Assembly: GCA_001789205.1 (NCBI GenBank)
Contig: MFYT01000103.1
Span: forward strand, 1 to 23,419
Reading direction: 5' to 3'
DNA length: 23,419 nt
Source of the DNA: Candidatus Raymondbacteria bacterium RIFOXYA2_FULL_49_16
GTDB taxonomy: Bacteria > Fibrobacterota > OXYB2-FULL-49-7 > XYB2-FULL-49-35
Shown here: positions 1-10,400 of the stretch, piece by piece
How positions within the stretch are numbered: position 1 is the first letter of the stretch
Layout: each line of letters opens with the position of its first letter
Position numbers and translations under genes: made by a program
Notes under the pieces: generated by a model
What the model saw: only the letters and a program-made list of their open reading frames with translations
Database searches by the model: none
Told to the model about the DNA's origin: nothing

Positions 1-14
1 GTAAGTTTATTTCT

Positions 15-1646
15 TTACCTTTGGCCGTACTGCTGCAGCGCATCCATATTTGTAACGCGTAACTCAACCCTGCGATTTGCCTGCCTGCCTTTTTTCGTGT
101 CGTTGACCGTCTTGGGCATGTTCATACCGTATCCATGTGAACTCAAATATGAGCTTAAAGCAGGCGCGACTTCGATCAGATAGTTGCGTACCGCTTCGGC
201 CCGGCCCTGGCTGAGAGTTATATTATAAGAATCGCCGCCTATATTGTCGGTATGGCCCCCTACCTCAATCTGCAATTTTGGATATTTGAGCAGCATTTTA
301 CCGATAATATTGAGGTATGGTTTTGAATTAATGGTCAGCACGGTCTTTCCAGTCTCAAAGTATACGGCATCAAGGAGCAACTCACCTGTTGACAGTAACA
401 TTTTTTCCGCGTCGCTACGCTTGTCCTTCTCTACTGCAAGATCACTTGCGGCCAAAATGAGCGCAAGCGAGTCGGCTGTCGCCTTTGTAGCCAGTATATC
501 GGCGGTTTCCTCGTTTGCCCGCGCAAGGTCATCGGCTTTTCTTTGCATGGAATCTATTTGATAAAGCCCATTTTCCTTTTCAATAATAAGCGCCATGGAG
601 TCGTTTGCCGATTTTTCGTTGAGGGACCGGACCTGGTCGGCCGAGTGAGCGGCTTTCTGCTGCAAGGCAGCTTTTTCCTGCGCCGCCTTTTCCTTTTTCG
701 CACGCACGGCCATTCTTTTACTTGCCAACATGTCAAATGAGAACGCCACCGCGCCAAACACCCGGTAGGGTTCCAACGCGCGGGGTTCTGCATTTATACG
801 GTTTTTTGAGAGTGCGACATCGACCCCCGCCGAAATATTAGTATTATAGGACGAACGGAATTGGACTGACGGGGTGACCCACAATGGATCTGTACCAAAA
901 GCCCAATCATTCATCTGCGTCCTTGAATTCAATTCAACGCCAATGGCGGCAAATGAAAAAAGGTTGCCTTGAAGGCCTGCGCCCAGAAGCAGCAGAGAAG
1001 CATTGTCCCCGCTAAGTGATTTGACAGCGCCTTCATTCAGATGCAGTTTAACAGCATGAGACTCATTGCCAAAGCTGAGCGACTGCAGAAGTTTGGCCAT
1101 AAAATCAGTGCCCGTGCGGGTCTGAAAGTAATTATATCCATCGGCACGGTTAGTGTTGATCTGATTATCTGAAGTACCACCGATAAGAGCCGCCTGACCG
1201 CCTAAATTCATCATTGATTTGACAGGATACGGCAATGTGCCCTGGACACCAGCCTTAACGCTGCCCCAGCCGCCGCTTTTAGTGGTATTGTTATAATTAC
1301 TCGATCCAAAGGCCCCCACAGACGCAAAGAGATCGATAAAGGGACTTGCCCCATACGAAGCCGCCCCAAGCCCGTTGACAATAGAAGCGTTTTTATTGGG
1401 GGTTGAGATAAACTCCTGGTTCTGGTTGTACCAGTTTCCAGTAACATTGAATGTAAGACGTCCCTCTCCCATGGGTTCAGCGGAACTCACACTGCTTAAT
1501 CCCCGTGTGGCCTCACTGTTGATAACAGGGGTGACATCGTTATTATAAACGGCCTGGATCGTTTGGGGGAACAGGCTTGCGAATAACGCTACAATCATGA
1601 TGCAAATACCTGTCCATGTTTTTGATGCTTTTTTACTGATTTTCAT
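15..1646 (-). CDS. OmpA-family outer-membrane protein (copy 1)
   Basis: This 543-residue protein probably links the outer membrane to peptidoglycan. Residues 1-32 are a signal peptide (basic start, hydrophobic core, ending TIQA). Residues about 33-305 are glycine- and aromatic-rich with alternating patterns that suggest a beta-barrel. Residues about 310-420 are an Ala/Lys/Glu-rich helical, probably coiled-coil, stretch. The OmpA C-terminal peptidoglycan-binding domain follows at about 425-532, with HTDN at 465-468, a following N-x-x-LS-x-x-RA pattern, and NRRVEL at 524-529. The start is an ATG preceded by AAGGAG about 7 nt upstream. It is the last gene of a four-gene minus-strand unit, 54 nt after the ice-binding-like gene. 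Its N-terminal third is nearly identical to the truncated gene at 23071-23419, so the two are inverted paralogues. Family assignment is firm; the barrel is inferred. Confidence 0.9.
   Translation of the reverse strand: MKISKKASKTWTGICIMIVALFASLFPQTIQAVYNNDVTPVINSEATRGLSSVSSAEPMGEGRLTFNVTGNWYNQNQEFISTPNKNASIVNGLGAASYGASPFIDLFASVGAFGSSNYNNTTKSGGWGSVKAGVQGTLPYPVKSMMNLGGQAALIGGTSDNQINTNRADGYNYFQTRTGTDFMAKLLQSLSFGNESHAVKLHLNEGAVKSLSGDNASLLLLGAGLQGNLFSFAAIGVELNSRTQMNDWAFGTDPLWVTPSVQFRSSYNTNISAGVDVALSKNRINAEPRALEPYRVFGAVAFSFDMLASKRMAVRAKKEKAAQEKAALQQKAAHSADQVRSLNEKSANDSMALIIEKENGLYQIDSMQRKADDLARANEETADILATKATADSLALILAASDLAVEKDKRSDAEKMLLSTGELLLDAVYFETGKTVLTINSKPYLNIIGKMLLKYPKLQIEVGGHTDNIGGDSYNITLSQGRAEAVRNYLIEVAPALSSYLSSHGYGMNMPKTVNDTKKGRQANRRVELRVTNMDALQQYGQR
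1292..1418 (-). repeat. Inverted repeat copy within OmpA copy 1
   Basis: The reverse complement of this segment matches 23293-23419 over 127 nt with one mismatch (1386 versus 23325, a silent Ala codon change). It includes a 94-nt perfect match (1292-1385 with 23326-23419). The match stops only because the window ends. Upstream of 1418 the two genes fall to roughly 85% identity (about 17 differences in 115 nt by hand alignment). Confidence 0.95.
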
Positions 1647-1700
1647 GACAATCTCCTTAGAGTTTAAGACCTTTTTTTGTTATCAATAATAAATATGAAC

Positions 1701-2789
1701 TTATCTTATAAAAACTACCTCCCTCGTCGAGATGAAGGATCCGGCTTCCAAACGGCATAGGTATACACCGCTCGAAAGATTGAGCGTTTTATTCTTGGAA
1801 TTGAAAGGCACGGTGTGCATGCCGGCTTTCTGACGGCCATTCACGAGTGTGGCAACTTCATGACCAAGCGAATTGTAGACCTTAAGGGAAACCTGAACCG
1901 CCTTCTTAAGACTATAGTTAATCATGGTGGATGGGTTGAACGGATTCGGATAGTTCTGCAAGAGCGCGAATTCTTGGGGAGCTGATCCATTCTCGACAAT
2001 GGTTCCTTCAGACGGTTTAGTGACGGCATTGGCGTCTAAAATCACCGCGGTCTGGGCCAACGCTCTACCGTTTAAAGTTGCACCGGTCTGCATCTCAATC
2101 ATCGTTTGACACAATATGATTCCCTTCATAGCAGCTGTTGTTCCAAGGGTTGTTTGATCGGCGACCTGCCAGAAAATGTTTGATGCCTGCGCACCGCCGC
2201 TCAAGGTAACAATGGCGCCATTACTCACCGTGAGAGTTCCAGCTATCTGGAAAATCCAGACATCGCTTGTGGCGCCGGATATAATGACACCGCCAGCGGA
2301 TATCAGAACCCCGGTACTCCAATTATAAAGACCAGGTGCGAGAGTCTGCCCAGTAACATCTCCTGTGTACAGTTCGGTGAAATCGGGTGTTGGTCGTCCG
2401 GCAGCATCCGTGTACGCAGTTTCCATGTCGCTTACAGCCGTAGTCATATTGGACGAAGATGGGGCAGTATAGTCAGCGGCATATACATGTCCAACAACTA
2501 TGGCTGATGTTGAAAATGTACCTGAGGCATCCATTATCAATCCAAATCCGGTTATATATGTCGCAGCGGCTGGACTAACGCCAATATCACCAGTAACTTG
2601 GGTGGTTCCCGTGGCTGAAATTCCTGTTTTTGCGAGAAGCGTAAAATTGCCGGCTGTTCCAAGATTCACTATTGCCAGAGATTGAGACACGGCAGAGACA
2701 GGCAGCATCAAAGCGGCCATCAGTGTCGCACCGATGAAGCACATCCACAAATGTAAAACAGTTTTTGGAATATTTATTTTGCTTTTCAT
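1701..2789 (-). CDS. Ice-binding-like (DUF3494) secreted protein with C-terminal sorting domain
   Basis: This 362-residue protein starts with a long signal peptide (about 1-35). Residues about 40-265 match the ice-binding-like/DUF3494 beta-solenoid family. The pattern is LGTAGNFTLLAKTGIS, then GDIGVSP, then a Ser/Thr/Gly/Ala-rich repeated stretch with GLYNW and DVWIFQIAGTL. Residues 274-362 form a separate sorting-type domain with QNYPNPFNPST, GHEVATLVNG, a GxYLCRL strand and a final VVFIR; such domains direct export by type IX secretion in FCB bacteria. AAAAGGAG lies about 10 nt before the ATG. Members of this family bind ice or act as surface adhesins, and the sequence alone does not decide between them. 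It is the third gene of the unit started by the BON gene, so regulation is probably by the sigma-54 promoter at 4295-4310. Confidence 0.88.
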   Translation of the reverse strand: MKSKINIPKTVLHLWMCFIGATLMAALMLPVSAVSQSLAIVNLGTAGNFTLLAKTGISATGTTQVTGDIGVSPAAATYITGFGLIMDASGTFSTSAIVVGHVYAADYTAPSSSNMTTAVSDMETAYTDAAGRPTPDFTELYTGDVTGQTLAPGLYNWSTGVLISAGGVIISGATSDVWIFQIAGTLTVSNGAIVTLSGGAQASNIFWQVADQTTLGTTAAMKGIILCQTMIEMQTGATLNGRALAQTAVILDANAVTKPSEGTIVENGSAPQEFALLQNYPNPFNPSTMINYSLKKAVQVSLKVYNSLGHEVATLVNGRQKAGMHTVPFNSKNKTLNLSSGVYLCRLEAGSFISTREVVFIR

Positions 2790-2838
2790 AAGTAATGCGC
2801 TCCTTTTTAAAACGCGTTATGGATACTTTTTTGCGTGC

Positions 2839-3381
2839 TTAAAAGCTGAATAGGAGTCCCACTGTGATGACAAAAAAATCGCTTTTTAGGTCCCCACTGC
2901 CCGGGATATCTTTAAAATCATAATCCAGAAAGACATAGCGAAGGTCGCCGGTCAATTTCATAATTGAACCCAGGGGTATGTCCACACCGCCGCCGAGATG
3001 CCATCCGAATGCTTGCGTCGTCTCATCCGCAAGAAGCGATACCCTGCTCTGATCATAATCAAAAGTCAAATTGTACCAGCCCGCACCAATGGCGCCATAG
3101 ACAATAGGGAGCGGATAAATCAAACCGGTGACCATCACCGGCCAACTACGGACCGTCAAAGCGCCATGCGCATATTCTTCCTGCCGATAGTTGATGGAGG
3201 CTTCAGCGCCGAGAACCGGCAGTAATTTCAACCGGCAGGCGAGTCCACCCATATAGGACCCTTTATCGGCATCCTGAGCTTTATAATAACCGGCCTGCGG
3301 GCCAATACTTATACTGGCTGCATTCATCTGGGCAACCAAAAACGCGACTAGCCCCATCATAAGCATCATTTTTGTCAACAT
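2839..3381 (-). CDS. Small predicted outer-membrane beta-barrel protein
   Basis: This 180-residue protein has a signal peptide (about 1-22, MLTKMMLMMG then a hydrophobic run to NAA). The rest alternates polar and hydrophobic residues with many Gly/Tyr and ends in LLFSF, a terminal aromatic typical of outer-membrane barrels. Its length fits a small eight-strand OmpW/OprF-like barrel, but I cannot name the family. The reading frame opens further upstream with a GTG at 3420. I chose the ATG at 3379-3381 because AGGAAGGAA (3387-3395) sits just before it and the signal peptide begins there. It lies 61 nt after the BON gene and 49 nt before the ice-binding-like gene on the same strand, so it is probably cotranscribed with them. 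Confidence 0.75.
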   Translation of the reverse strand: MLTKMMLMMGLVAFLVAQMNAASISIGPQAGYYKAQDADKGSYMGGLACRLKLLPVLGAEASINYRQEEYAHGALTVRSWPVMVTGLIYPLPIVYGAIGAGWYNLTFDYDQSRVSLLADETTQAFGWHLGGGVDIPLGSIMKLTGDLRYVFLDYDFKDIPGSGDLKSDFFVITVGLLFSF

Positions 3382-3442
3382 CGCGGTTCCTTCCTGTGTA
3401 AATGATTTATTTTTAGCCACAACCCATCGGTCCCATCAACAC

Positions 3443-4261
3443 TTATTCAACGTTCATTTCATTGATTATGCCATTCACGCCCTTGATATTGTTGACGAGT
3501 GCAACCACCAAACTCTCTTCAGCGCTGCTCTCTACATTGCCATATATCCTGACCATTCCTTTGTTCGTAGAAACTTTGATATTGACAGCGCTGGTCGACT
3601 TATGAAACAGCAAGGCAATCTTAACCTGGGCGGTAATGGAAGCGTCGTCGATATCGTCCCCTACCTTTTCAAAGTTGGTTTTCGTTGGCTCGGATGATTT
3701 CATGTCATTATTAACGCTCTTAACACCTTCAACTTCCTTGACATATTCAGATGTTAATTCTCTTTGCGCTTCGCTTGGGGCATGACCGCGCAAGGTGACG
3801 ACACCGTCTTTAACGTCAATCTCTGTCTTTACACCGCTTACATTCCGATGGAACATCAGCATGGTCTTAACCTTCATGCCAATCCAGATATCTGAGTTTT
3901 CCGCCGGTTGTCCGCCTTTAACCTCCAGCTTGTTGTCCACGCGAACAACACCGGGAAGCCCAGCGACCGTCTCCTCTGCCAATGATCGGTGAGACCATTC
4001 GCTTACTGTTCCTGTTAAGATAACGATGCTGTCATTCGTTGTTTTGATTTTGATATCATCACCTTTTAAGTAGGTCTTAAACACATAGGATTTTTTCGCG
4101 GATGATTCGATGCGACCACCTATTTGGATTGCGAATAAAACCCCCGCGGCACCTAGAATAATAACCGCAGACAAAACCTTCGTTGCAAGATTGAGCTTCT
4201 TCATTGTCCAGTCTCCTTCAAGTGATTGAATTTGCTTTCTAACGTTTTTTGATTTATCCAT
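3443..4261 (-). CDS. BON-domain periplasmic protein (three BON repeats, OsmY-like)
   Basis: This 272-residue protein (253 from the inner start) has a hydrophobic N-terminal segment, MKKLNLATKVLSAVIILGAA, serving as signal peptide or anchor. Three BON-type repeats follow. Each has a helix, a strand of the form GVVTLRG or MVRIYG, and an EGVKSVNN or KGVNGIIN ending. BON domains bind membranes and occur in OsmY and other stress-induced envelope proteins. Two starts are plausible: ATG at 4259-4261 with AAAAGGAAC upstream, and ATG at 4202-4204 with AAGGAG (4213-4218) and a much better signal peptide. I give the longer form but slightly favour the inner start for the mature secreted protein. It is the first gene of a four-gene unit with a sigma-54 promoter at 4295-4310. 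Confidence 0.85.
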   Translation of the reverse strand: MDKSKNVRKQIQSLEGDWTMKKLNLATKVLSAVIILGAAGVLFAIQIGGRIESSAKKSYVFKTYLKGDDIKIKTTNDSIVILTGTVSEWSHRSLAEETVAGLPGVVRVDNKLEVKGGQPAENSDIWIGMKVKTMLMFHRNVSGVKTEIDVKDGVVTLRGHAPSEAQRELTSEYVKEVEGVKSVNNDMKSSEPTKTNFEKVGDDIDDASITAQVKIALLFHKSTSAVNIKVSTNKGMVRIYGNVESSAEESLVVALVNNIKGVNGIINEMNVE

Positions 4262-4294
4262 TTAGTGTTCCTTTTCGGTTCAACTGGATAGAGA

Positions 4295-4310
4295 AGCAAA
4301 TATCGTACCA
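4295..4310 (-). promoter_or_regulatory. rpoN promoter: Sigma-54 (-24/-12) promoter of the BON-OMP-IBP-OmpA unit
   Basis: The minus strand reads TGGTACGATATTTGCT, against the consensus TGGCACRNNNNTTGCW, with one mismatch in the -24 box and exactly 10 nt between GG and GC. The predicted transcript starts near 4285, 24 nt before the first ATG at 4261. Confidence 0.75.
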
Positions 4311-4372
4311 TATTTATTAATTGCCCTTATTTATTGATAAAACCGGAAACAGCCTCGATCTATCCCGAATCT

Positions 4373-4389
4373 ATTCCAGGAAACGAGAA
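4373..4389 (-). promoter_or_regulatory. Candidate enhancer-binding-protein site (weakest copy)
   Basis: The plus strand reads ATTCCAGGAAACGAGAA, which fits the WTTCT-N7-GAGAA element seen in the other intergenic regions, but with a less AT-rich centre. It begins 63 nt beyond the -24 box of the promoter at 4295-4310, the same placement as the better copies. Alone it would not be convincing. Confidence 0.4.
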
Positions 4390-4487
4390 CACCTATTAGC
4401 GCTATTAAGAATTCCGCCATTAACCCCTATAATATTGACTTACATAAGTATTGGTCCAAAAAGTAACCTATGGCCCGGTGCTAAGAT

Positions 4488-7400
4488 TTATTCTTCGATC
4501 ACTATCTCCACAACGTGCTCCTGATGGTCGTCGTTGAGTGTTACTGACCGGTCTTTTCGCTCCACGCCGTCAACAATCACGCGGATCCCCTTGCCCGGTT
4601 TTACCTGATGAAACCCGCAATGATACACAGTCTCTCTGAAACGGTAGTGGACCTTGAAATGTTCCCACTCCGCGGGAATGCAGGGGTTGAAAGTGAGCGT
4701 ACCGGCTTTCAATTGCACACCCAGGACATACTCGACGATGAGCCGGTACATCCATGATGCGGACCCGGTATACCATGTCCAGCCTCCCCGCCCGGTGTGG
4801 GGTTTTGATCCGTAAATATCCGCTGCCATGACATAGGGTTCCACCAGGTATTGCGCGGCTTTCTCCCTGGTTGATCCATGGTTGACCGGATTGATCATGG
4901 ACAACAGATCGTGTACCTGCTGCACCTCCCCCATTTTTGCGAAAGCCATGACAGACCAGATTGCCGCATGTGTGTACTGGCCGCCGTTTTCCCTGACACC
5001 GGGAACATATCCTTTTATATACCCGGGTTCCTGCGCGGATTTGTCAAAGGGAGGGTCCAATAACCTGATCATACCGTTTTGAAAATCAACTAAAAAGCGC
5101 GCAAGGGAACGCATGGCCTGCTGTGATCGCCCGAGTGATCCTGCCCCGGACAAGACCGACCAGCTTTGCACGGTCCCATCTATTTTACACTCTTCATTGT
5201 GTGAGGAGCCGAGGGTGGCGCCATCGTCGCAGAATGCCCGTAGGTACCACTGCCCGTCCCAGGCCTCGGATTCGATTTTTTTCCGCAGCAGTTGAGCTGC
5301 CTCGGCGCACGCTTGGCCAAAGGCCTGGTCCCCGCGCGTCAACGCCAGTGGACCAAATTGTTTGAGAACCGTAAAAAGGAAGAACGCCAGCCACACACTC
5401 TCTCCCGTGCCTTTGGCGCCCACAAGATTCATGCCGTCGTTCCAGTCTCCGCTTCCCATGAGAGGCAGCCCATGCTGGCCAAACCGCAATCCATGCAGAA
5501 TTGCCTGCTTGCAATGCCCGTACAATGTGGCCTTCTGGCGCGTTCTGGCCGGAAGATCATAGAAGGACTCTTCTCCGGGATTAAGAAGACGGCTATCAAG
5601 AAAATGCGTGGTCTCATCCAGAATACCGCTGTCGCCTGTACGGGCTACATAATCGCCCGTGACAAAAGGAAGCCAGAGGTAATCATCTGAAATCATAGTG
5701 CGCACACCGCGTCCTTGGGGGGGGTGCCACCAGTGTTGCACATCGCCCTCGGGGAATTGGCGGGAAGCGCACAGCAGCAGGTGCTCACGGATTAGTCCCG
5801 GCTGCGTATGGACCAGCGCCATTACATCCTGGAGCTGATCACGGAACCCGAACGCACCCCCGGACTGATAGTATCCACTCCGGGCCCATAAACGGGCGGC
5901 CATGGTCTGGTACACAAGCCAGCCGTTTGCCATCACATTCATCGCACCATCCGGCGTTTCGATGGTAATGGCGCCTAACGTATGCTTCCAGAAACTCCAG
6001 ACGCGATCGCGGGCGTCATACGCGGACTGTACACCCTTAAACCGGCGGACCAGGTTCCGGGTTTCTTCTACGTCCTTTCCAACACCCAAGATAAATACTA
6101 TCACCTTTTCCTGTCCCGGCTTCAGGTCAAAATAGACCTGGAGCGCAGCGGCGGGATCAAGTCCGATACCGACCTTGCCTGACAACCGGGTCCGGTGCAG
6201 GGCCGCGGGATCCGCGAGCGTGCCATTTCGCCCGATAAATTCCGTTCTATCCCCGCAGATGCTTCGATTGGCCTCGCTTACCTCAAAAAATACGACGCGG
6301 CCCGGGAACTCCGTGTTGAAGGGATTGCTTGCCAGCAGCGCGCCTGTTTTCGAATCGATCCCGGTCCGTATGTGCATCCGGGTCTTGGAGCGGTTTTCGC
6401 CCAACACAAGTTCCAGAAATCCCGTTGCCGATACCTTGCGGGTAACGGGAGAGCCGTTGCGCACCCGAAGCATCCAGAATTTGACAGGAGCGTCCACGTC
6501 AGCGTACATCCACAACTCCGACTTGAGACGGTATTGCGAGTACTCAAAAACGCTGTACCCGAAACCATGGCGGTTGAGATAGGCCCCGGCTCCAGGAGCG
6601 GGCAGCGGTGTTACGGACCAGAATCGCCCGGAACTTTCGTCACGCAGATACACGGCTTCGCCGCTTCGGTCGCTTACCGGGTCGTTATACCATGGTGTTA
6701 TCCTGAATTCATGCGCATTCTCGAACCACGAATACCCGCCGCTTTGCGAAACAACTGTGCCGAATTGCCTGTTCGCCACAACATTCACCCAGGGCATGGG
6801 TGTGGGATTTCCCTGGTCTATCCGGATGATATACTCCCTGCCGTCGCGCGTGAACCCGCCCCATCCGTTAAAAAAGAGCAGGTTGTCCTGCCGGAAATTC
6901 TCCGGTGCAGGCAGGATACTCTCGTCCCGTGATGCGACAAATTTCGGAACAGGGGTCTCGCCGCGGAAAACCCGCTCAACCTGCTCCGAAAGCATTCCGC
7001 CGCTATCAGTAAAAACCACCCGCGCGGCGGCCAGCATAAGCATCTGGTCCTCGTCCGGCATCTGATCCGGGTGACGCAGAAACACTCCGCCTGTTTTATC
7101 GTACAGGGACGCCTCGGGACCGACGGCGATCAGGCCGATGAGCTGGTCATTAAATATCTGCCGGTACCCGGTACGTTCTTCGTTCCAGATGATAAGATCA
7201 ACCGCCAATCCCATCAATCGCCAATAGGCGTGCGCCTGAATCAGTTTCGCCGCCAGCTCAATTTTAGAAGGGTCGCCGATTCGCAGCAAAACAATGGGCA
7301 GGTCGCCTGAAATACTGTACGCCCATAAATGGGATTGTCCTCGCGCATTTTTCAGAAGCACGGTCTGATCGGCCCTGCGATAGAGGCTGGCATAGAGGAT

Positions 7401-10400
7401 TGAGCTCGCAAGAGTTCCGTACAACCGGGCGTCAGGTTCAGTGGCATTGAGTTGCCGGAGCAGCACGTTCGCATGTATCACCGCCAGATTAAAAACCCGG
7501 TCCGCCAGTTCCCGGTCCTGATATTTTTCGATGAGCGCTTCAGCCTGCGGCCTGGTTTCGGCCATGCCGGTGATATAGCCCACGGTAACGCTCTTGCCCG
7601 GCCCAATGGTCAGCCTGCATCGGATGGCGGCAATAGGATCGAGCACCGGCCCTTCTGTTCCGCCAAGCGGTCCGGGCCTTTCCATAGCCCTGGGCTTTCT
7701 TGTTGACAAGCCTCTCCCGATGAACGCAAGCCGGTCGGTCTCGTACGAAAGATCGCATCCATCGAGGCCGCGTGGCGTGAAAAGGTGGAACATCCAAGGG
7801 CATTGTTCCTCAGGCGACCGCGGCCTTCGGGAACAGAGGACCGCATGACGCTTCCGGAGAATCTCTGTCTGCACAAACAGGTTCGAAAACACGGGGTGCG
7901 AAGCGTCGGCCGCGGGCGGGGCCAAGACCACCTCAGCGTAGCTGGTGAGTTCGACGGTCCGGGACACGCCGGTGAGATTGCTTAGCGTGATGCGTCGGTA
8001 TTCAATATCATCTTCAGGCGAAACCGCGATCTCAGTATAGGTATCCAACCCCCCATCCCGCCGCCTGAACTCGGCGCGGGCCAGGGGAAAAACAGCTTCA
8101 TAATTTTTTGACTCAACGCAGGAGGGCTGAAAAGCCGCGGACCATTGCCGTGCGGCGGACACGTCGTTGACATAGACAAAGGCCCCGCAATCATCCATGG
8201 TCGGGTCTTCGTTCCAGCGAGTTACGGTGAGATCGCGCCACCGGCTATACCCGCCACCCGCATTGGTCACCATTACATGGTAATTGCCATTCGACAAAAG
8301 ATGGACTTCGGGTATGGTTGTATGGGGAGTGGTGAAAATCCGCAACACATCTTCCTGCCCCGGGGGAATTGTCCTCGAACGGAAAAGTTCAGATGGCTGC
8401 ATGAGAAACGGGGACGCCTTTGGCACGCGTTCCTGAAGCAAAAGAGTCGTGGTCCGGAAGAGCGGATCTGACTCGAATCGTTTTGTCATGGGATCACCGG
8501 CGATGGTGTTGACCAGTGAGACAAAACTCATACCCTGATGATGCGCCATGAACGACCGGATCAGGGCCGGGGAATGGCCGTTGGACAGCCGGCTTTGCGT
8601 AAAATCTATCGCCTCGTACAAGCCATACCTGCCTTCGTATCCATCGGCGGCAAGCCGCTCCATGTTTTCGCAGGCCTCTTGCGGTTTGACCATTAGCGCA
8701 AGCGCCGAAGAGTATGGGGAGATCACAAGGTCATTCGCCAATTCCCGCTTAAACCCCAGGTCTGGCACGCCAAAGGAGCGATACTGGTAGTTCAGGCTTG
8801 TATCGGTGCTGTTTTCGGCGGATTCCGAAATGCCCCAGGGCACGCCCCGTATTTTCCCATATTCAATCTGCCGGTCCACAATGGCCTCACAGGTTTGGCC
8901 CAGCAATGTGTTGGCATATCCGGGCATCACTAGCCGCGGCATCAGATACTCGAACATAGAGCCGCCCCACGAAAGCAGGATCGTTTTGCCCCGCCGGATT
9001 GTGATCAGGCGGCCCAGACGGAACCAATGTTCCAGGGGAAGCTTACCGCTTGCTATTCCGATGAAGCTTCCCAGCCGTGATTCGGACGCAAGAAGGTCGT
9101 AATGGCCCTCATCGCGCCTCCGTTTAGCAACATCATATCCTATGACAAGCAGGTTGCGTGAGGTGTCGTACAGCAATTCATAGTCCTGGTCAGCCAGGCC
9201 CTGACACTGGCCGGCCATCTGTTCAAGTTGTGTTATCCGTTCCTGCGCACAGCCGATTCCCAGTATAACCTGCTGTTCAAGAACGCCACGAAGACGCGGA
9301 AGGATTTCCCGCAACAGCGCCATGCTTCCAAGCGTACGATTGTCATCCAATTCCTGTCGAATCAGCGGATCAATGTCTGGGGGGGCCTCTGTCGCAAGCC
9401 AGGGCGCAAGGTAGAGCAGTTCGTCCCGCTGGTCAATGCAGCGGCCCTCAAACGCATTAAACCACCACCGGGCCTCGTCCCCTGCCGCGCGTTCCGCTGT
9501 CAATACCCGCAGTTCATTGATCCGGGTGAGTATGTCGCGGATGCGTTTCAGCGCTAATTCCAGGCCGCACGGCGTTTGTTGGCACTCACGCAGGATTGCC
9601 GCGAGTGACTGTATCCGCATCACACTTTCAGGGTCTTTATCTATTGCGGGAAGGAGGTTTTCCTTGAAGACATCCAGCGTACTGAGGAGACATTCAAAAA
9701 CCTGTTGTTGAAATATCGGTTTATCGGCCAATTCTACCAACCCAGCCCTGAGTGTCAACAGGTAGCCAGCCAGATTGCCGCTATCGACAGTGGAGATATA
9801 GTGCGGCGCCATGGGCTGGAGGGTCTTGGTATCGTACCAGTTATAAAAATGACCCTTAAACCTGCTCATCGCCTCCATGCTTTTTATTGTCTTGCCGGTC
9901 TTTTCAATCAATTGCGCCTGGCCCAGATAGCCCATATCATACGCGCCCAGGTTCGACAGAAGCATCAGGCCAATATTTGTCGGCGATGTTCTATGGGCAA
10001 CGGCCTCGCGGGGTGTTTCCTGATAGTTGTCCGCCGGAAGCCAGTTGTCCTCGGGCCCGGCGAATATTTCGAAATAGCGCCAGGTCTTGCGGGCTATTTT
10101 TTTAAGAAAATCCATCTGTTTAATGGAAAGCCGCGAGGGGCGCGGAACCACGCGCCTGCTGATCCACCACGAAAAAAGAGGCGAAAAAAACCATACCCCA
10201 AGCATGGGCAACACATCCGGCCGTCCCTGGGCCATGAAGTAAGCGCCCAGCAACAGGGCGCACAACGGAGCAATGGCCATGGATCGAATATACACCCGGA
10301 GTCCCCCGCATCGCTCGCGCTTGGCTTTTTCGGAGTCCGTCCATTGTAATAGTTTACGCCGTGATATCAGCATCCGCCAGCATGTGCGCATGATCGCATC

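Noticed and set aside
6195-6932. A 245-codon open frame on the plus strand inside the glucan synthase gene, with many similar shorter ones between 4878 and 12923.
   Set aside because: They lie antisense to a gene with intact domains along its full length, have no family-like composition or ribosome sites, and are expected by chance opposite a GC-rich coding strand.
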